From: Sphingobacterium sp. PCS056 | GTDB lineage: Bacteria > Bacteroidota > Bacteroidia > Sphingobacteriales > Sphingobacteriaceae | Reading direction: 5' to 3' | Length of the DNA stretch: 64,000 bases | Assembly: GCF_023273895.1 (NCBI RefSeq) | Contig: NZ_CP096883.1 | Location: 1,426,001 to 1,490,000, forward strand | Part shown: positions 18,784 through 26,774 of the stretch, one piece after another | Numbering within the stretch: the stretch's first letter is position 1 | Layout of the letters: each line of letters opens with the position of its first letter | Notes under the pieces: model-generated | The model's database searches: none | Told to the model about the DNA's origin: nothing | What the model saw: only the letters and a program-made list of their open reading frames with translations | Made by a program: the position numbers and the translations under genes

Positions 18784-18804
18784 TCAATTGATCAGGCCTT
18801 TTCT
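18771..18804 (-). terminator. Terminator downstream of gldM
   Basis: Arms AAAAGGCCTAATCAA (18773-18787) and TTGATCAGGCCTTTT (18788-18802) pair with one mismatch. On the minus strand the stem is followed by a T run. The CCTGATCA core recurs in terminators at 37050-37079 and 45130-45159. Confidence 0.8.
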
Positions 18805-18823
18805 ATAGAAGATTAAATTAAGA

Positions 18824-20356
18824 TTAGTTTGCAGTCAATGCTACCGCATTTAATGGTCTTGATGTACCATCGGGACCTACAGCGACGATATTATCAAAGA
18901 TAACACGGGTGCCCGGTGTGATACCGTTTAAGGCAGATGCCATGCTGGAGCTCAATTGATTGCCTGAAGTAGACAATACAATCGCATCAGCACGAGGCTT
19001 TGCGATAATCATCGTAAATTTAGTCACTTTAAAGTTAGCGTCAAAATCAAAATTATCCAATTTTGCAAAGATGGCATTCTGTGCTTTTAGGGCTACGGTA
19101 GCCATGGAACCACCGGTTTTGCCTGCAAATTTTGCAATGGGATCGGGGATACGTTTGACACGGAATTCTGTCGTGCTCAAAGTCTGCATCTTACCAGGTG
19201 CTACTTCTGCGGCGATCGAGATCCGTGCGGTACCTGGCGATGATACCCGCGCAATGTATTTACCGCCCGATCCAGATAGGCTTCCACCGGTCATACTCAC
19301 TTTTACTTTATCTGTCGGCGTACCAGCTGCTGAAACCGATAATGGATTGTCCACGCCGATATACAAGACATTCATCTTGTCGGGAGATACCACTGCGGAT
19401 GGACGTGCGACCTGATAGGTCTGTGTCGCCGTGCGGTACTCTTTCATCGAACCATCCGTCTGTTTCACCTGTATCACGCCTGTCCAAGAAAAGATGCCTT
19501 CTTTGCTTGTCGATACATGGTAAACTCCCTTTCCATCGACAATCTGTAATGGCGATCCATTGACACTGATGGCCGGTTGGGATTTGGAATCTGAAGCGGT
19601 CAGAAATACTTCAGCTTGATAAGGTTGTCCTTGTACCAAGTAGGAGGTAGGTGCTACTGCAACAGCTGCAAATTTGTCTAAGTTAACAACCGCCTGATCC
19701 ATTTTTCCCAAGATTAATTTCACCACATCCGATTCCGCATTTTGAGCGTCCGTCTGGATTTTGGTTAAGATCGTCATGGCTGCAGTCAGGGGTGTGCCGC
19801 TTCCGAAATTAATCTCTTCCCAAGTTTTCTTGCCATTGACAGATTTTTCAGGATCTTTTGCCTCTAATGAAAAAGAAACACTTTTTTGTTCTTCAGGACT
19901 TAATAAGGCCAAGAGTTTTGCCCGGGTCTCATTAATTTTATCCTTAAGCACGGTTCCTTTTTTCTCATTGATCATGAGATTGGGCGATATATCTTCGTTT
20001 TCTCTTTTGACAAGATCTCCTTTTTCTGGATCAATGCCGCCACCTTGTTTGGTGAAGTCTTCTTTTAATGCATTGATATAGGTATTCAGCTCACCGATAA
20101 TGGATTGTGCTTTTTTAGCTTTATCATAGATGGGTTTTGCACGGGCAGGCTCCTCTTTCAATTTGGTACTTTCAAATGCCGCAAACAATTGCTGTACAGC
20201 CGTGTTGACATTGGAGCGTGATGTTTCGAGACTATTGTTGATGTTCTTAAATGCATCCAAGATGGTATCGGGTACATTCAATGCAAGTAATGCAAGTAGT
20301 ACCAGATAAAGAATGCTGATCATTCTCTGTCTTGGAGTTTCTCTTCCTAATGCCAT
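18824..20356 (-). CDS. gldM: GldM, type IX secretion / gliding motor inner-membrane protein
   Basis: 510 residues, full length for the family. The N-terminus (MALGRETPRQRMISILYLV, LLALLALNVPDTILDAF) is the single membrane anchor expected for GldM/PorM. The long periplasmic part comprises helical and beta-rich domains, with SKEGIFSWTGVIQVKQTDG near 290. GldM pairs with GldL to form the proton-driven motor of the T9SS. It starts 29 bp after gldL. gldK and gldN, normally on either side, are absent here. Confidence 0.93.
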   Translation of the reverse strand: MALGRETPRQRMISILYLVLLALLALNVPDTILDAFKNINNSLETSRSNVNTAVQQLFAAFESTKLKEEPARAKPIYDKAKKAQSIIGELNTYINALKEDFTKQGGGIDPEKGDLVKRENEDISPNLMINEKKGTVLKDKINETRAKLLALLSPEEQKSVSFSLEAKDPEKSVNGKKTWEEINFGSGTPLTAAMTILTKIQTDAQNAESDVVKLILGKMDQAVVNLDKFAAVAVAPTSYLVQGQPYQAEVFLTASDSKSQPAISVNGSPLQIVDGKGVYHVSTSKEGIFSWTGVIQVKQTDGSMKEYRTATQTYQVARPSAVVSPDKMNVLYIGVDNPLSVSAAGTPTDKVKVSMTGGSLSGSGGKYIARVSSPGTARISIAAEVAPGKMQTLSTTEFRVKRIPDPIAKFAGKTGGSMATVALKAQNAIFAKLDNFDFDANFKVTKFTMIIAKPRADAIVLSTSGNQLSSSMASALNGITPGTRVIFDNIVAVGPDGTSRPLNAVALTAN

Positions 20357-20385
20357 TTTTAGTGATTTATATGATACATGGATGA

Positions 20386-21198
20386 TTAAACTCGTGGCTG
20401 GTTCATAGCACTTAACATATTGCCATAGATGGCATTTAAAGCGTTTAGGTTTTTGGCCAACTTGCCCACTTCTTCTTTGAATGCCTTGGAATCATCTAAC
20501 GATTCATTGAAGTTTTGCATGGTATAATTTAAATTCTCGTAAAATTGGTTCATCGATTTTAAGTGCGAAGCAGAATCTTGAAGTTCGCGCTCGTACATCC
20601 CGTTTAACTGCTGCAAATTGGTGGTCAACTTACTCACTTGCTCGTGGTAACTGGTCGTATCTGCAGAAGAATGGGACATCTGTACCAAATTGGCCGATGC
20701 CTGCTCAAAAGCGAGACTCATGCTATCAAATTTGGATGTTGCTAATTTCAGTTTTTGAGTAAAATCTTCCGTTGCTAGGGAAACATCAGAAATTTTATTG
20801 ATCGCCGACATCTTCTCACTGAAATCACGTAATCCTCTTCCTAAATTGCCGATACTGGTCTCGTCAATATTTGCATCTGCAAACATTTTATCCAAAGCGA
20901 CAGTTGCTGATGGACCGGTAGGGCTATGGACAATCGGGGCACCACGTACTGGAAGTTCTCCCGTATAATTTTCATCCAATTCGGGATAGACGCGGCTCCA
21001 GTCTGGTTCTGGTGCAGGTGGATTGAAACCCATTAGAAAAAATAAGATAGCTTCAACTCCCAATCCGATTCCGATCATATAGTTGGCATAAGATCCTCCA
21101 ATATGCAGGATCTTAAAAAGTACGCCGATGATCACGATACTTGCTCCCCAAGAAATGGCGACGTTCAACCATTTCGAATTGTCTTTTTTCTTACTCAT
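20386..21198 (-). CDS. gldL: GldL, type IX secretion / gliding motor inner-membrane protein
   Basis: 270 residues. Two membrane segments at about 10-60 (WLNVAISWGASIVIIGVLFKI and YMIGIGLGVEAILFFLMGF) with the Glu in the second (VEAILFF) that is important in the family's proton path. A charged cytoplasmic coiled-coil-rich tail follows. It directly precedes gldM on the minus strand, with a SprF/RemB-type barrel gene upstream instead of gldK. Confidence 0.93.
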   Translation of the reverse strand: MSKKKDNSKWLNVAISWGASIVIIGVLFKILHIGGSYANYMIGIGLGVEAILFFLMGFNPPAPEPDWSRVYPELDENYTGELPVRGAPIVHSPTGPSATVALDKMFADANIDETSIGNLGRGLRDFSEKMSAINKISDVSLATEDFTQKLKLATSKFDSMSLAFEQASANLVQMSHSSADTTSYHEQVSKLTTNLQQLNGMYERELQDSASHLKSMNQFYENLNYTMQNFNESLDDSKAFKEEVGKLAKNLNALNAIYGNMLSAMNQPRV

Positions 21199-21401
21199 AG
21201 TTTTTAATTTTTAAGCTGATTATGCGAAATTGATATTATAAAAGTAACAATTGTTGATGTCATTTGTTAGGGCAATTTTCAAGCCTAAATTGCGGATCCC
21301 ATAAAAAGTAGATTATTTTTTTATATAAAAATTCTCATATAAGAAGATCTTCCATGATTATTGCTGAATAGGAATGCTTTTATTCAACACAAGTAAGATG
21401 G

Positions 21402-23048
21402 TTAAAAATCTCCGTATAAAGACTTAAAGCTTGACCGGAGACCTATACTAAACACCCCTGATTGATGCGTGACCGGTGTATCATAATGGATCTTTTGATA
21501 ACGCTGTGTATAGCCGACTTCAAGACGGAGGCTATATTTTGGATTGAGTACATAGGCTGCTTTTGCATCTGCGTATATAACCTGACTTTCTATACCTTGA
21601 CCAATGTGATTTCCATAACGCTCTGGAAATGTAAGATAGGACTGAAAAATGTTACCTCCCATATTTGTGCCATCTTCAGGGTCTAAACCTTTTTCATTGT
21701 AATTAAGCTGCGCTGAAAAGTCAAACCGTTTCCACGAGTAATTCGCAATTCCTATTATTTCTCTAAAATTTGCACCTAAAGGATGTGCTAAAGGTTCTGC
21801 ATGATTACTGTAATTGGATCCTGTATTAAAATGGGCATAGGTATAAGGCCGAGTAGTATTATATTCTATTAAAAAGTTTAAGTTTTTCACAGCAAATAAA
21901 TTATGACCTCTCACACCAAATTGTGCGGCCCATTTGTTATGTATATATCCTTTTCCTCCGAAAAATTCCTTAGCGGTGAATTCTCCTAGTAAAAATTGGC
22001 CATAAGCTGTAATGTTTTGTAAAACCTTATATTTAGAATTCAATCCTAGAAACATTTTATCCGGAGAACCACTACTATTTGATTCAACAGGACGTAAAAA
22101 CATCACCGGATTGATGTAGGTGAAATCAAAACCTCGGGTTCCTGCGGCATCACGATTCGTCCAAGTTATGGCTTGGAAAAAACCAATGGATAAGCGATTG
22201 GTCGCATTGTAATCAATGTATTGGAAGACACCCCACTTTTTGCCATCACCATACCGATTGGTTGCAAATAGCTCTTCTGGACGTTTATGGGTTGGATCGT
22301 TCATATATGCCCATATAGAAGTGTATTGCACATTGCCAATGGTACCACTTAATTTTAAATGGGTATAATTTGTGGAAAAATCGGAAAGTAATAAGGAACG
22401 GTATCCGTCACCAATAAAGTTTTTGTCGTATGCAGCAGTAGCCTGAAAATGTTTGCTAAAGGCATAGGTTAGACTTGCAGTGGTATTCCACCAGTCTTTT
22501 TTATTTCCAGAACGATCATCAAAGGATCCCTGTCCAGTAACAACTTCACTCTCATTGATATAGTCGTCTAGGTATTGAGGGAATACCGCTTGATTTTTCG
22601 TTAAATTGGTATAGAAAGTTAATTTTTTTCCATAGGTAGCTCCAGCTTGAAATCCAAGAGAATTCATCCAAGTGCGACGTTTATCGCCTAAGCGGTCTTT
22701 TCCTAACGTGATATCGGGTAAAAAGTCGACGTAAATACTATAATCGTCCTGATCTACCTGCATGAGGTGCTCATTAAAAAGCTTGCGCAACAATAGATTG
22801 TCTGATGAAATACGTTGATTGGACTGTATGGAATCAAAGGTGACGAGCAGTTCATCAGTAAAAAGGTAGGGTTTGGAAGATGTATGTAATCTCGTATGTG
22901 GTGAATACAGCACAGCATTCATTTTCTGGGAAAATGAATAAGAATAGGGCTGATTCTTTACTTGTGCCTGTACATCATGCTGAATGAATAGGGCTTGTCC
23001 GATTAGACCAGCTAATGCGATATATTTTAAAGTACATTTTTGTGTCAT
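21402..23048 (-). CDS. RemB-like outer-membrane beta-barrel protein
   Basis: 548 residues. A signal peptide ends near HDVQAQ. The rest is a strand-rich barrel (many alternating aromatic/polar strands; ends FSIGLRSSFKSLYGDF). The long periplasmic start, GFQAGATYGKKLTFYTNLTKNQ, and GDGYRSLLLSDFSTNYTHLKLS resemble the gliding protein RemB and the Wzi capsule-assembly barrel family. It lies 203 bp upstream of gldL on the same strand, which fits a gliding/T9SS-related role. Wzi-like polysaccharide anchoring is the alternative. Confidence 0.65.
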   Translation of the reverse strand: MTQKCTLKYIALAGLIGQALFIQHDVQAQVKNQPYSYSFSQKMNAVLYSPHTRLHTSSKPYLFTDELLVTFDSIQSNQRISSDNLLLRKLFNEHLMQVDQDDYSIYVDFLPDITLGKDRLGDKRRTWMNSLGFQAGATYGKKLTFYTNLTKNQAVFPQYLDDYINESEVVTGQGSFDDRSGNKKDWWNTTASLTYAFSKHFQATAAYDKNFIGDGYRSLLLSDFSTNYTHLKLSGTIGNVQYTSIWAYMNDPTHKRPEELFATNRYGDGKKWGVFQYIDYNATNRLSIGFFQAITWTNRDAAGTRGFDFTYINPVMFLRPVESNSSGSPDKMFLGLNSKYKVLQNITAYGQFLLGEFTAKEFFGGKGYIHNKWAAQFGVRGHNLFAVKNLNFLIEYNTTRPYTYAHFNTGSNYSNHAEPLAHPLGANFREIIGIANYSWKRFDFSAQLNYNEKGLDPEDGTNMGGNIFQSYLTFPERYGNHIGQGIESQVIYADAKAAYVLNPKYSLRLEVGYTQRYQKIHYDTPVTHQSGVFSIGLRSSFKSLYGDF

Positions 23049-23331
23049 GAGCGTTGAAAAACGAGGAATAACAAATTTTATACCACGACTACAAAATAAA
23101 GCTTAAAAATTTATATAGTTGAATTTAAAGTTATAATTATATGAATCTATTAGCTTCGATGTAGGGTTTAACATCACTGTTTTAATTTTTATTGAATCAT
23201 TCCCATCTGTGTACTGTTCATAGAAAGTTTTTGATAATAAACTTTCTAAGGGCTTATTTCTATGGACGCTGTGCTTAGCAACTGTGCTATATACATGAAC
23301 GAGTTGTTATGATTAGGAACTAGGACTGGAG
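23049..23331. other. Upstream region of the RemB-like gene
   Basis: AT-rich DNA expected to hold the minus-strand promoter of the RemB-like gene. An inverted repeat TAGAAAGTTT / AAACTTTCTA (23221-23230 and 23239-23248) is visible, without a clear T run. No gene is seen. Confidence 0.4.
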
Positions 23332-23607
23332 ATGAGCGGTGTTGCACAGGTACAGTATCGTATCATAGTTTCAGAAGATGCGAATATCACCTCGATCGTC
23401 TATTGCGACCAGCACCAAACAGAAACATGGACCGGAAATTTTGGTTCTTCATGGACCAGGGAGCTAGTCAGCAACAACGAAGAGCAAACCATCATGCTTG
23501 TAAAGGCGGATGGACTATCGGAAGAATCGATGTTAAAATCCCATATGATCAAAGAAGACACAGTGCTCAAAGTGAGTTGCGTGTCTGGTAAATATTTGAC
23601 TATTTAG
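23332..23607 (+). CDS. Small hypothetical protein, beta-rich
   Basis: 91 residues with no signal peptide or membrane segment. The pattern of short strands (VQYRIIVS, ITSIVYCD, TWTGNFGSSWTRELV, VLKVSCVSGKYLTI) suggests a small immunoglobulin-like fold, loosely like MmpS-type domains, but this is only a pattern impression. An in-frame stop lies seven codons upstream, and no strong ribosome-binding site is needed in this phylum. It may be intact or a leftover; neighbours on the plus strand are remnants. Confidence 0.4.
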   Translation: MSGVAQVQYRIIVSEDANITSIVYCDQHQTETWTGNFGSSWTRELVSNNEEQTIMLVKADGLSEESMLKSHMIKEDTVLKVSCVSGKYLTI

Positions 23608-23679
23608 CTGGTATTGAAATACTTGTAAGAAGCGTAGATCACTTTTTAGTCCTTTAACTTATTGCTAGGCTTCGAATTA

Positions 23680-24042
23680 CTGCGTATTCTCTTTTTTATG
23701 TTTATCCTTACAGTATTTAAAAATTATTAACCTATATAGCCACCACTGCATAAGCTAATTGAAAAGGAGTTTTGCTTAAAACTAAGCTAAAATGATGATA
23801 AAAACTGCTCAGTACATATTTGAGTTTTTGCACGCTCTTGATGCTTATTCAACATCTTATTGCTCAATCCGTGCAAGGACTGATCACACCTCTGAATATC
23901 TTGATTATTTGAAGGGAAAGAATTGGCATGGTGGTTAATCCTATTTCACGACTCGGATATCAATCACTGTGAATAGTCTGATCGCTCTAGGGATTAATAT
24001 TGTGAAAGTATTTGGTCCGTAACATGGTTTCCGTGGTGATGC
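23680..24042 (+). pseudogene. Decayed 5' copy of the namZ-type gene with its upstream region
   Basis: Similarity to 37345-37735 starts in non-coding DNA (TGCGTATT...TTATCCTTACAGTA), includes the start region ATGATGATAAAAAC at about 23792, and continues through codons for SEYLDDLKGK, MVVNP and VKVFGPEHGFRGD. Frame is lost near the signal peptide and a Glu codon is now TAA in GP-stop-HGFRGD. The match ends abruptly at GATG, where sequence from another gene begins. Confidence 0.88.
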
Positions 24043-24107
24043 AAAGACTGGATTGATGGAAAGCGAATGGATTTTTCAATAATTATTGGATGTACAGCAA
24101 TTATGGC
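24039..24107 (+). pseudogene. Fragment of the TonB receptor gene joined to the namZ remnant
   Basis: GATGCAAAGACTGGATTGATGG, then AAAGCGAATG, TTTTTCA and GGATGTACAGCAAT followed by TATGG match 61793-61880 inside the TonB-dependent receptor gene at 61004-63454, with small deletions. The junction with the namZ remnant is the tetranucleotide GATG common to both sources. Confidence 0.75.
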
Positions 24108-24128
24108 TTTAGAAGTTATATACTCAAT

Positions 24129-24255
24129 GTAGAAAAAAAGAAGGCTGAGCATGAAAAAGCGATTGCCGTTGAGTTAGAGTTTAAAAAAATGGGTCTACTT
24201 AGCCGATATTGCTCAAGGTACAGGGCTTCCCACTGAAGAAGTCGAAAAATTATAA
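24129..24255 (+). pseudogene. C-terminal remnant of an Rpn-family nuclease gene
   Basis: Codons read VEKKKAEHEKAIAVELEFKKMGL, then after a two-base deletion LADIAQGTGLPTEEVEKL and TAA. This matches the end of the intact Rpn gene at 7408-8334 (LKFKMMGLPLEQIAEGTGL, TIDEIEKLK). It directly follows the TonB-receptor fragment. Confidence 0.85.
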
Positions 24256-24277
24256 AATGATGCTATAATATACAGAG

Positions 24278-24308
24278 AGCCGATTGGGATGACCATTTGG
24301 CTTTTTTG
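24278..24308 (+). terminator. Terminator after the Rpn remnant
   Basis: AGCCGATTGG and CCATTTGGCT pair (one mismatch, one G-T) around a five-base loop and are followed by six T. It is probably the original terminator of the decayed Rpn gene. Confidence 0.65.
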
Positions 24309-24571
24309 CTATAGCTTCATCTGCTTTTTACTTTCATTGGTACCATTTCAACCCTTATCACTCACTTTCATCTCCATGAGCTGGGTTGGGTCATAAGTCA
24401 ATTACTGGACGATCACCAACTCCCTAGAATTTTTTTTATACGGTCATGATACGGCTTGAAAGCAATTCATCATGTTGATATTATGGTTTTTACAAGCTCT
24501 TTCTTACCTTTATTCTGTTCTGCTTGGTCAACCCTCTTTTCTTTCGGAAACGTAACCAAGTTAAGGTTTAA

Positions 24572-24856
24572 GCCATGCTCCGTGGTCGTCAGAACCATGC
24601 CGGGGAGAGTGAGGAAATGATTTTATCTTTTTTAGCCGCTTCATCTTCATGAATGTGCTAATCAATCCCGCACACACGATTTAAATATCTTTTCTCGGCT
24701 TCCTTCTTTATATAAAACTATTCGAGTCGAAACTTGGTGATAGGTGCTATGGTCTAAAAGCCAATTGAAATGGCATCTTTTTATTTTGGCATATTAACTC
24801 CAATACATGAGCAGCTGCCCTACAGCCTGCTGATGTAAGTTGTTAGGGTTTTTCAT
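24572..24856 (-). pseudogene. Truncated, decayed copy of the crp-like gene
   Basis: Strong nucleotide similarity to 4698-4988: the start codon (24854-24856), ACTTGGTGATAGGTGCTATG and AAAAGCCAATTGAAATGG are shared. It covers only about the first 97 codons of the intact regulator at 4383-4988 and carries small indels and stops. The region upstream (24857 onward) is also a copy of the intact gene's upstream DNA. The stretch 24310-24571 beside it shows nothing recognisable. Confidence 0.9.
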
Positions 24857-24895
24857 TGATTTCGTTGTTAGTGGGTTAGAGCGTTAGATGGTTAG

Positions 24896-25140
24896 TTATC
24901 CACCGATTGTGAATAAATGTTGTGGATTTGTGAGTTGGAGGTTACGGCTATAGGGAAATGTTAATATTTTGTGGATAACTTGTTTATTTATGTGGATAAC
25001 TATACTGCAACTCATCCAGGTGTATATTGGCATAAATTTAAAATTCTGTTTTTTGTCCAGTTATGAACAATTGATGTGTATTCATAAGCTCCATGTGGAA
25101 AAATGGAGTGTTTGTTCTTTTGTGGAATACGTTTTCCACA
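24896..25140. other. Cluster of DnaA-box-like sequences: candidate replication origin
   Basis: Nine sites within 245 bp match or nearly match TTATNCACA: TTATCCACC 24896, TGTGAATAA 24908, TGTGGATTT 24921, TGTGGATAA 24970 and 24991, TTATGAACA 25061, TGTGGAAAA 25094, TGTGGAATA 25121, TTTTCCACA 25132. Three are perfect to the consensus. The DNA is AT-rich, and an AT-rich stretch (25185-25215) lies next to it. No gene overlaps. Intact genes run mostly leftward to its left (9.5-23 kb) and mostly rightward to its right (25.7-57 kb). This is the expected look of oriC, though a plasmid-type or DnaA-titration locus cannot be excluded. Confidence 0.65.
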
Positions 25141-25146
25141 TTTTTT

Positions 25147-25390
25147 CGTCACTTGTTCATTTCGTCACTTGTCACTCGATTATTAAAAGAAAAATTAGTG
25201 TATAATAATAATTGCACGCGGAATAAATAAAAATATTTCTGAATAGGTGTTTTTATAATGCGAACCTAGGCTTTTTAGGAGGTTAAATATTTTAAGGCTT
25301 TTTAAAGCTTGTATATCGAGATGTGATGTGTTTTGGGAAATTATTTTCATCAACTGCGATCGTATGTTGAATTTAGGGTAAATGCAAGGG
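25147..25390. repeat. Copy of crp upstream region and dispersed intergenic repeat
   Basis: CGTCACTTGT-type units, ATTATTAAAAGAAAAATTAG, TATAATAATAATTGC and AAAATATTTCTGAATAGGTG match 5063-5195 upstream of the intact crp-like gene. A second part, AATTATTTTCATCAA then TGCGATCGTATG (25335-25385), matches 45350-45397, where a degenerate form of the first part also precedes it (45210-45310). Confidence 0.8.
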
Positions 25391-25706
25391 TCCTAAATAA
25401 ACGATTATCGGCGCCAGATAATCGATGGTATTACTAATTATTAATGAAAAATCATGAAAAAATAGCATGTATCCTGATCCAGATCAACCCACCTAAAGGT
25501 ATTCCTGATAGGGCTGGCTGATTAATAGTTTTAATTCAAAAGAACGATAAAACTTTTAACGATCCTGATGGCGTAAGTTTTCGATAGATGATGAAAAATA
25601 TCGACATCGGATCAGTATAAATTTGTATTGATCTAAAAAATAAGTATATTAATGATTTGTTAAGATAATTTCGTGTTGTCTGTAAACCTATTTTAAACTT
25701 TTTGTT
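25391..25706. other. Upstream region of the LytS-like kinase gene
   Basis: No gene seen. An inverted repeat CGATTATC / GATAATCG (25402-25409 and 25417-25424) encloses GGCGCC. TAAACTTTTTG just before the kinase start at 25707 resembles a -7 element. Function of the repeat is unknown. Confidence 0.35.
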
Positions 25707-26762
25707 ATGCTCGAAAAACGTATCGTCTATCGCTTTCCCTGGTATGCTGTACTCGTTCTGATAACGGGTTATAGCGCTGTATTCTATCAGGTCAACTGGG
25801 ATAGCTTTGTTGATCTCCCTTTTCTACAATTTTTGTTTATTGCCATCGGATATAGCGTTATATTTCTAGCGGTCAGGTACTTTATGGTCGACAAGTACGG
25901 ATATTTTCGGTCTGTTGTACAGATTCTGTGTGCTCTACTTGGCTTATACATACTGTATGTGCTGCTGATCGTGGCGCTATTGTTTTTACTGTCGAGACCA
26001 TGGACGAGTTCGATCTATAATCCTGACCTCCCTATTTCTCTTGTGCAGGTGGCGCTGGGTGTGGCCGTTTTCTTTTTTAAATATAGTGTGTACGCTTTTA
26101 TCCTGGTTTGGCTGGAGTCCTTCCAGCATGTTTGGATATGGATGGAAAAGCGGTTGTGCCTGGTGAAAAAGCTGCAGATCCGTAAGACAATATACCGTCG
26201 CGATGCCTCTAAAGGGGAGCTGCGTGCACTGGTCCGTGACGAGGTTGCGCACCTGTTGCGCAATTTGCTGCAACAGCTATATGCGTGGAATAACACGGTT
26301 TCTCAAACGAAAAAGCAACATGTGGATCGATTGCTGCACTATGTACTCGACGGCTTGTCGGATGAAAGGAATCATGTTGTGACACTGGAACAGGAAATGG
26401 AAGCGGTAGAAAGGCTTAACCAGATCTACCCCGGAAAGCAGGTGAGGCTGCAGTACCCGGATCGCTTGGCAGGCCATCTGGTACCCCGATTTATGCTGGT
26501 ATCCCTTCTGCAAAACTGCCAGAAATATGCTCTGTATGATGGCTCGGCGTTGTTGGAGGTCCAGTTGAGCAGAAGCAGGATGGATATCCGAGTGTATAAT
26601 AAAATCGCTCCAGCGCAAAATTGGGACAGCATGACGGGTGGAACGGGTATGAACAGGTGGCGCGATATGGTCAAGCATTTTTATGCCGGTGCCGCTGAGG
26701 TGGTAAATCAGGTACAGGAAGATCGTTATCTACTGACGATCACGATTGACTACACGAAATAA
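25707..26762 (+). CDS. Divergent LytS-type membrane sensor protein
   Basis: 351 residues. Four membrane segments occupy about 12-135. A C-terminal part has the layout of the His_kinase/HATPase pair of LytS-like kinases (VPRFMLVSLLQNCQKYAL corresponds to the N box; GTGMNRWRDMV to the G region). The usual phospho-acceptor motif QINPHFLFN is replaced by EVAHLLRNLLQQ, and the N box lacks the ENA triad. It starts 12 bp before the LytTR regulator gene and surely works with it, but may be a phosphatase-only or non-catalytic sensor. GC content is higher than in its surroundings. Confidence 0.8.
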   Translation: MLEKRIVYRFPWYAVLVLITGYSAVFYQVNWDSFVDLPFLQFLFIAIGYSVIFLAVRYFMVDKYGYFRSVVQILCALLGLYILYVLLIVALLFLLSRPWTSSIYNPDLPISLVQVALGVAVFFFKYSVYAFILVWLESFQHVWIWMEKRLCLVKKLQIRKTIYRRDASKGELRALVRDEVAHLLRNLLQQLYAWNNTVSQTKKQHVDRLLHYVLDGLSDERNHVVTLEQEMEAVERLNQIYPGKQVRLQYPDRLAGHLVPRFMLVSLLQNCQKYALYDGSALLEVQLSRSRMDIRVYNKIAPAQNWDSMTGGTGMNRWRDMVKHFYAGAAEVVNQVQEDRYLLTITIDYTK

Positions 26763-26774
26763 ATTTGATAAATT

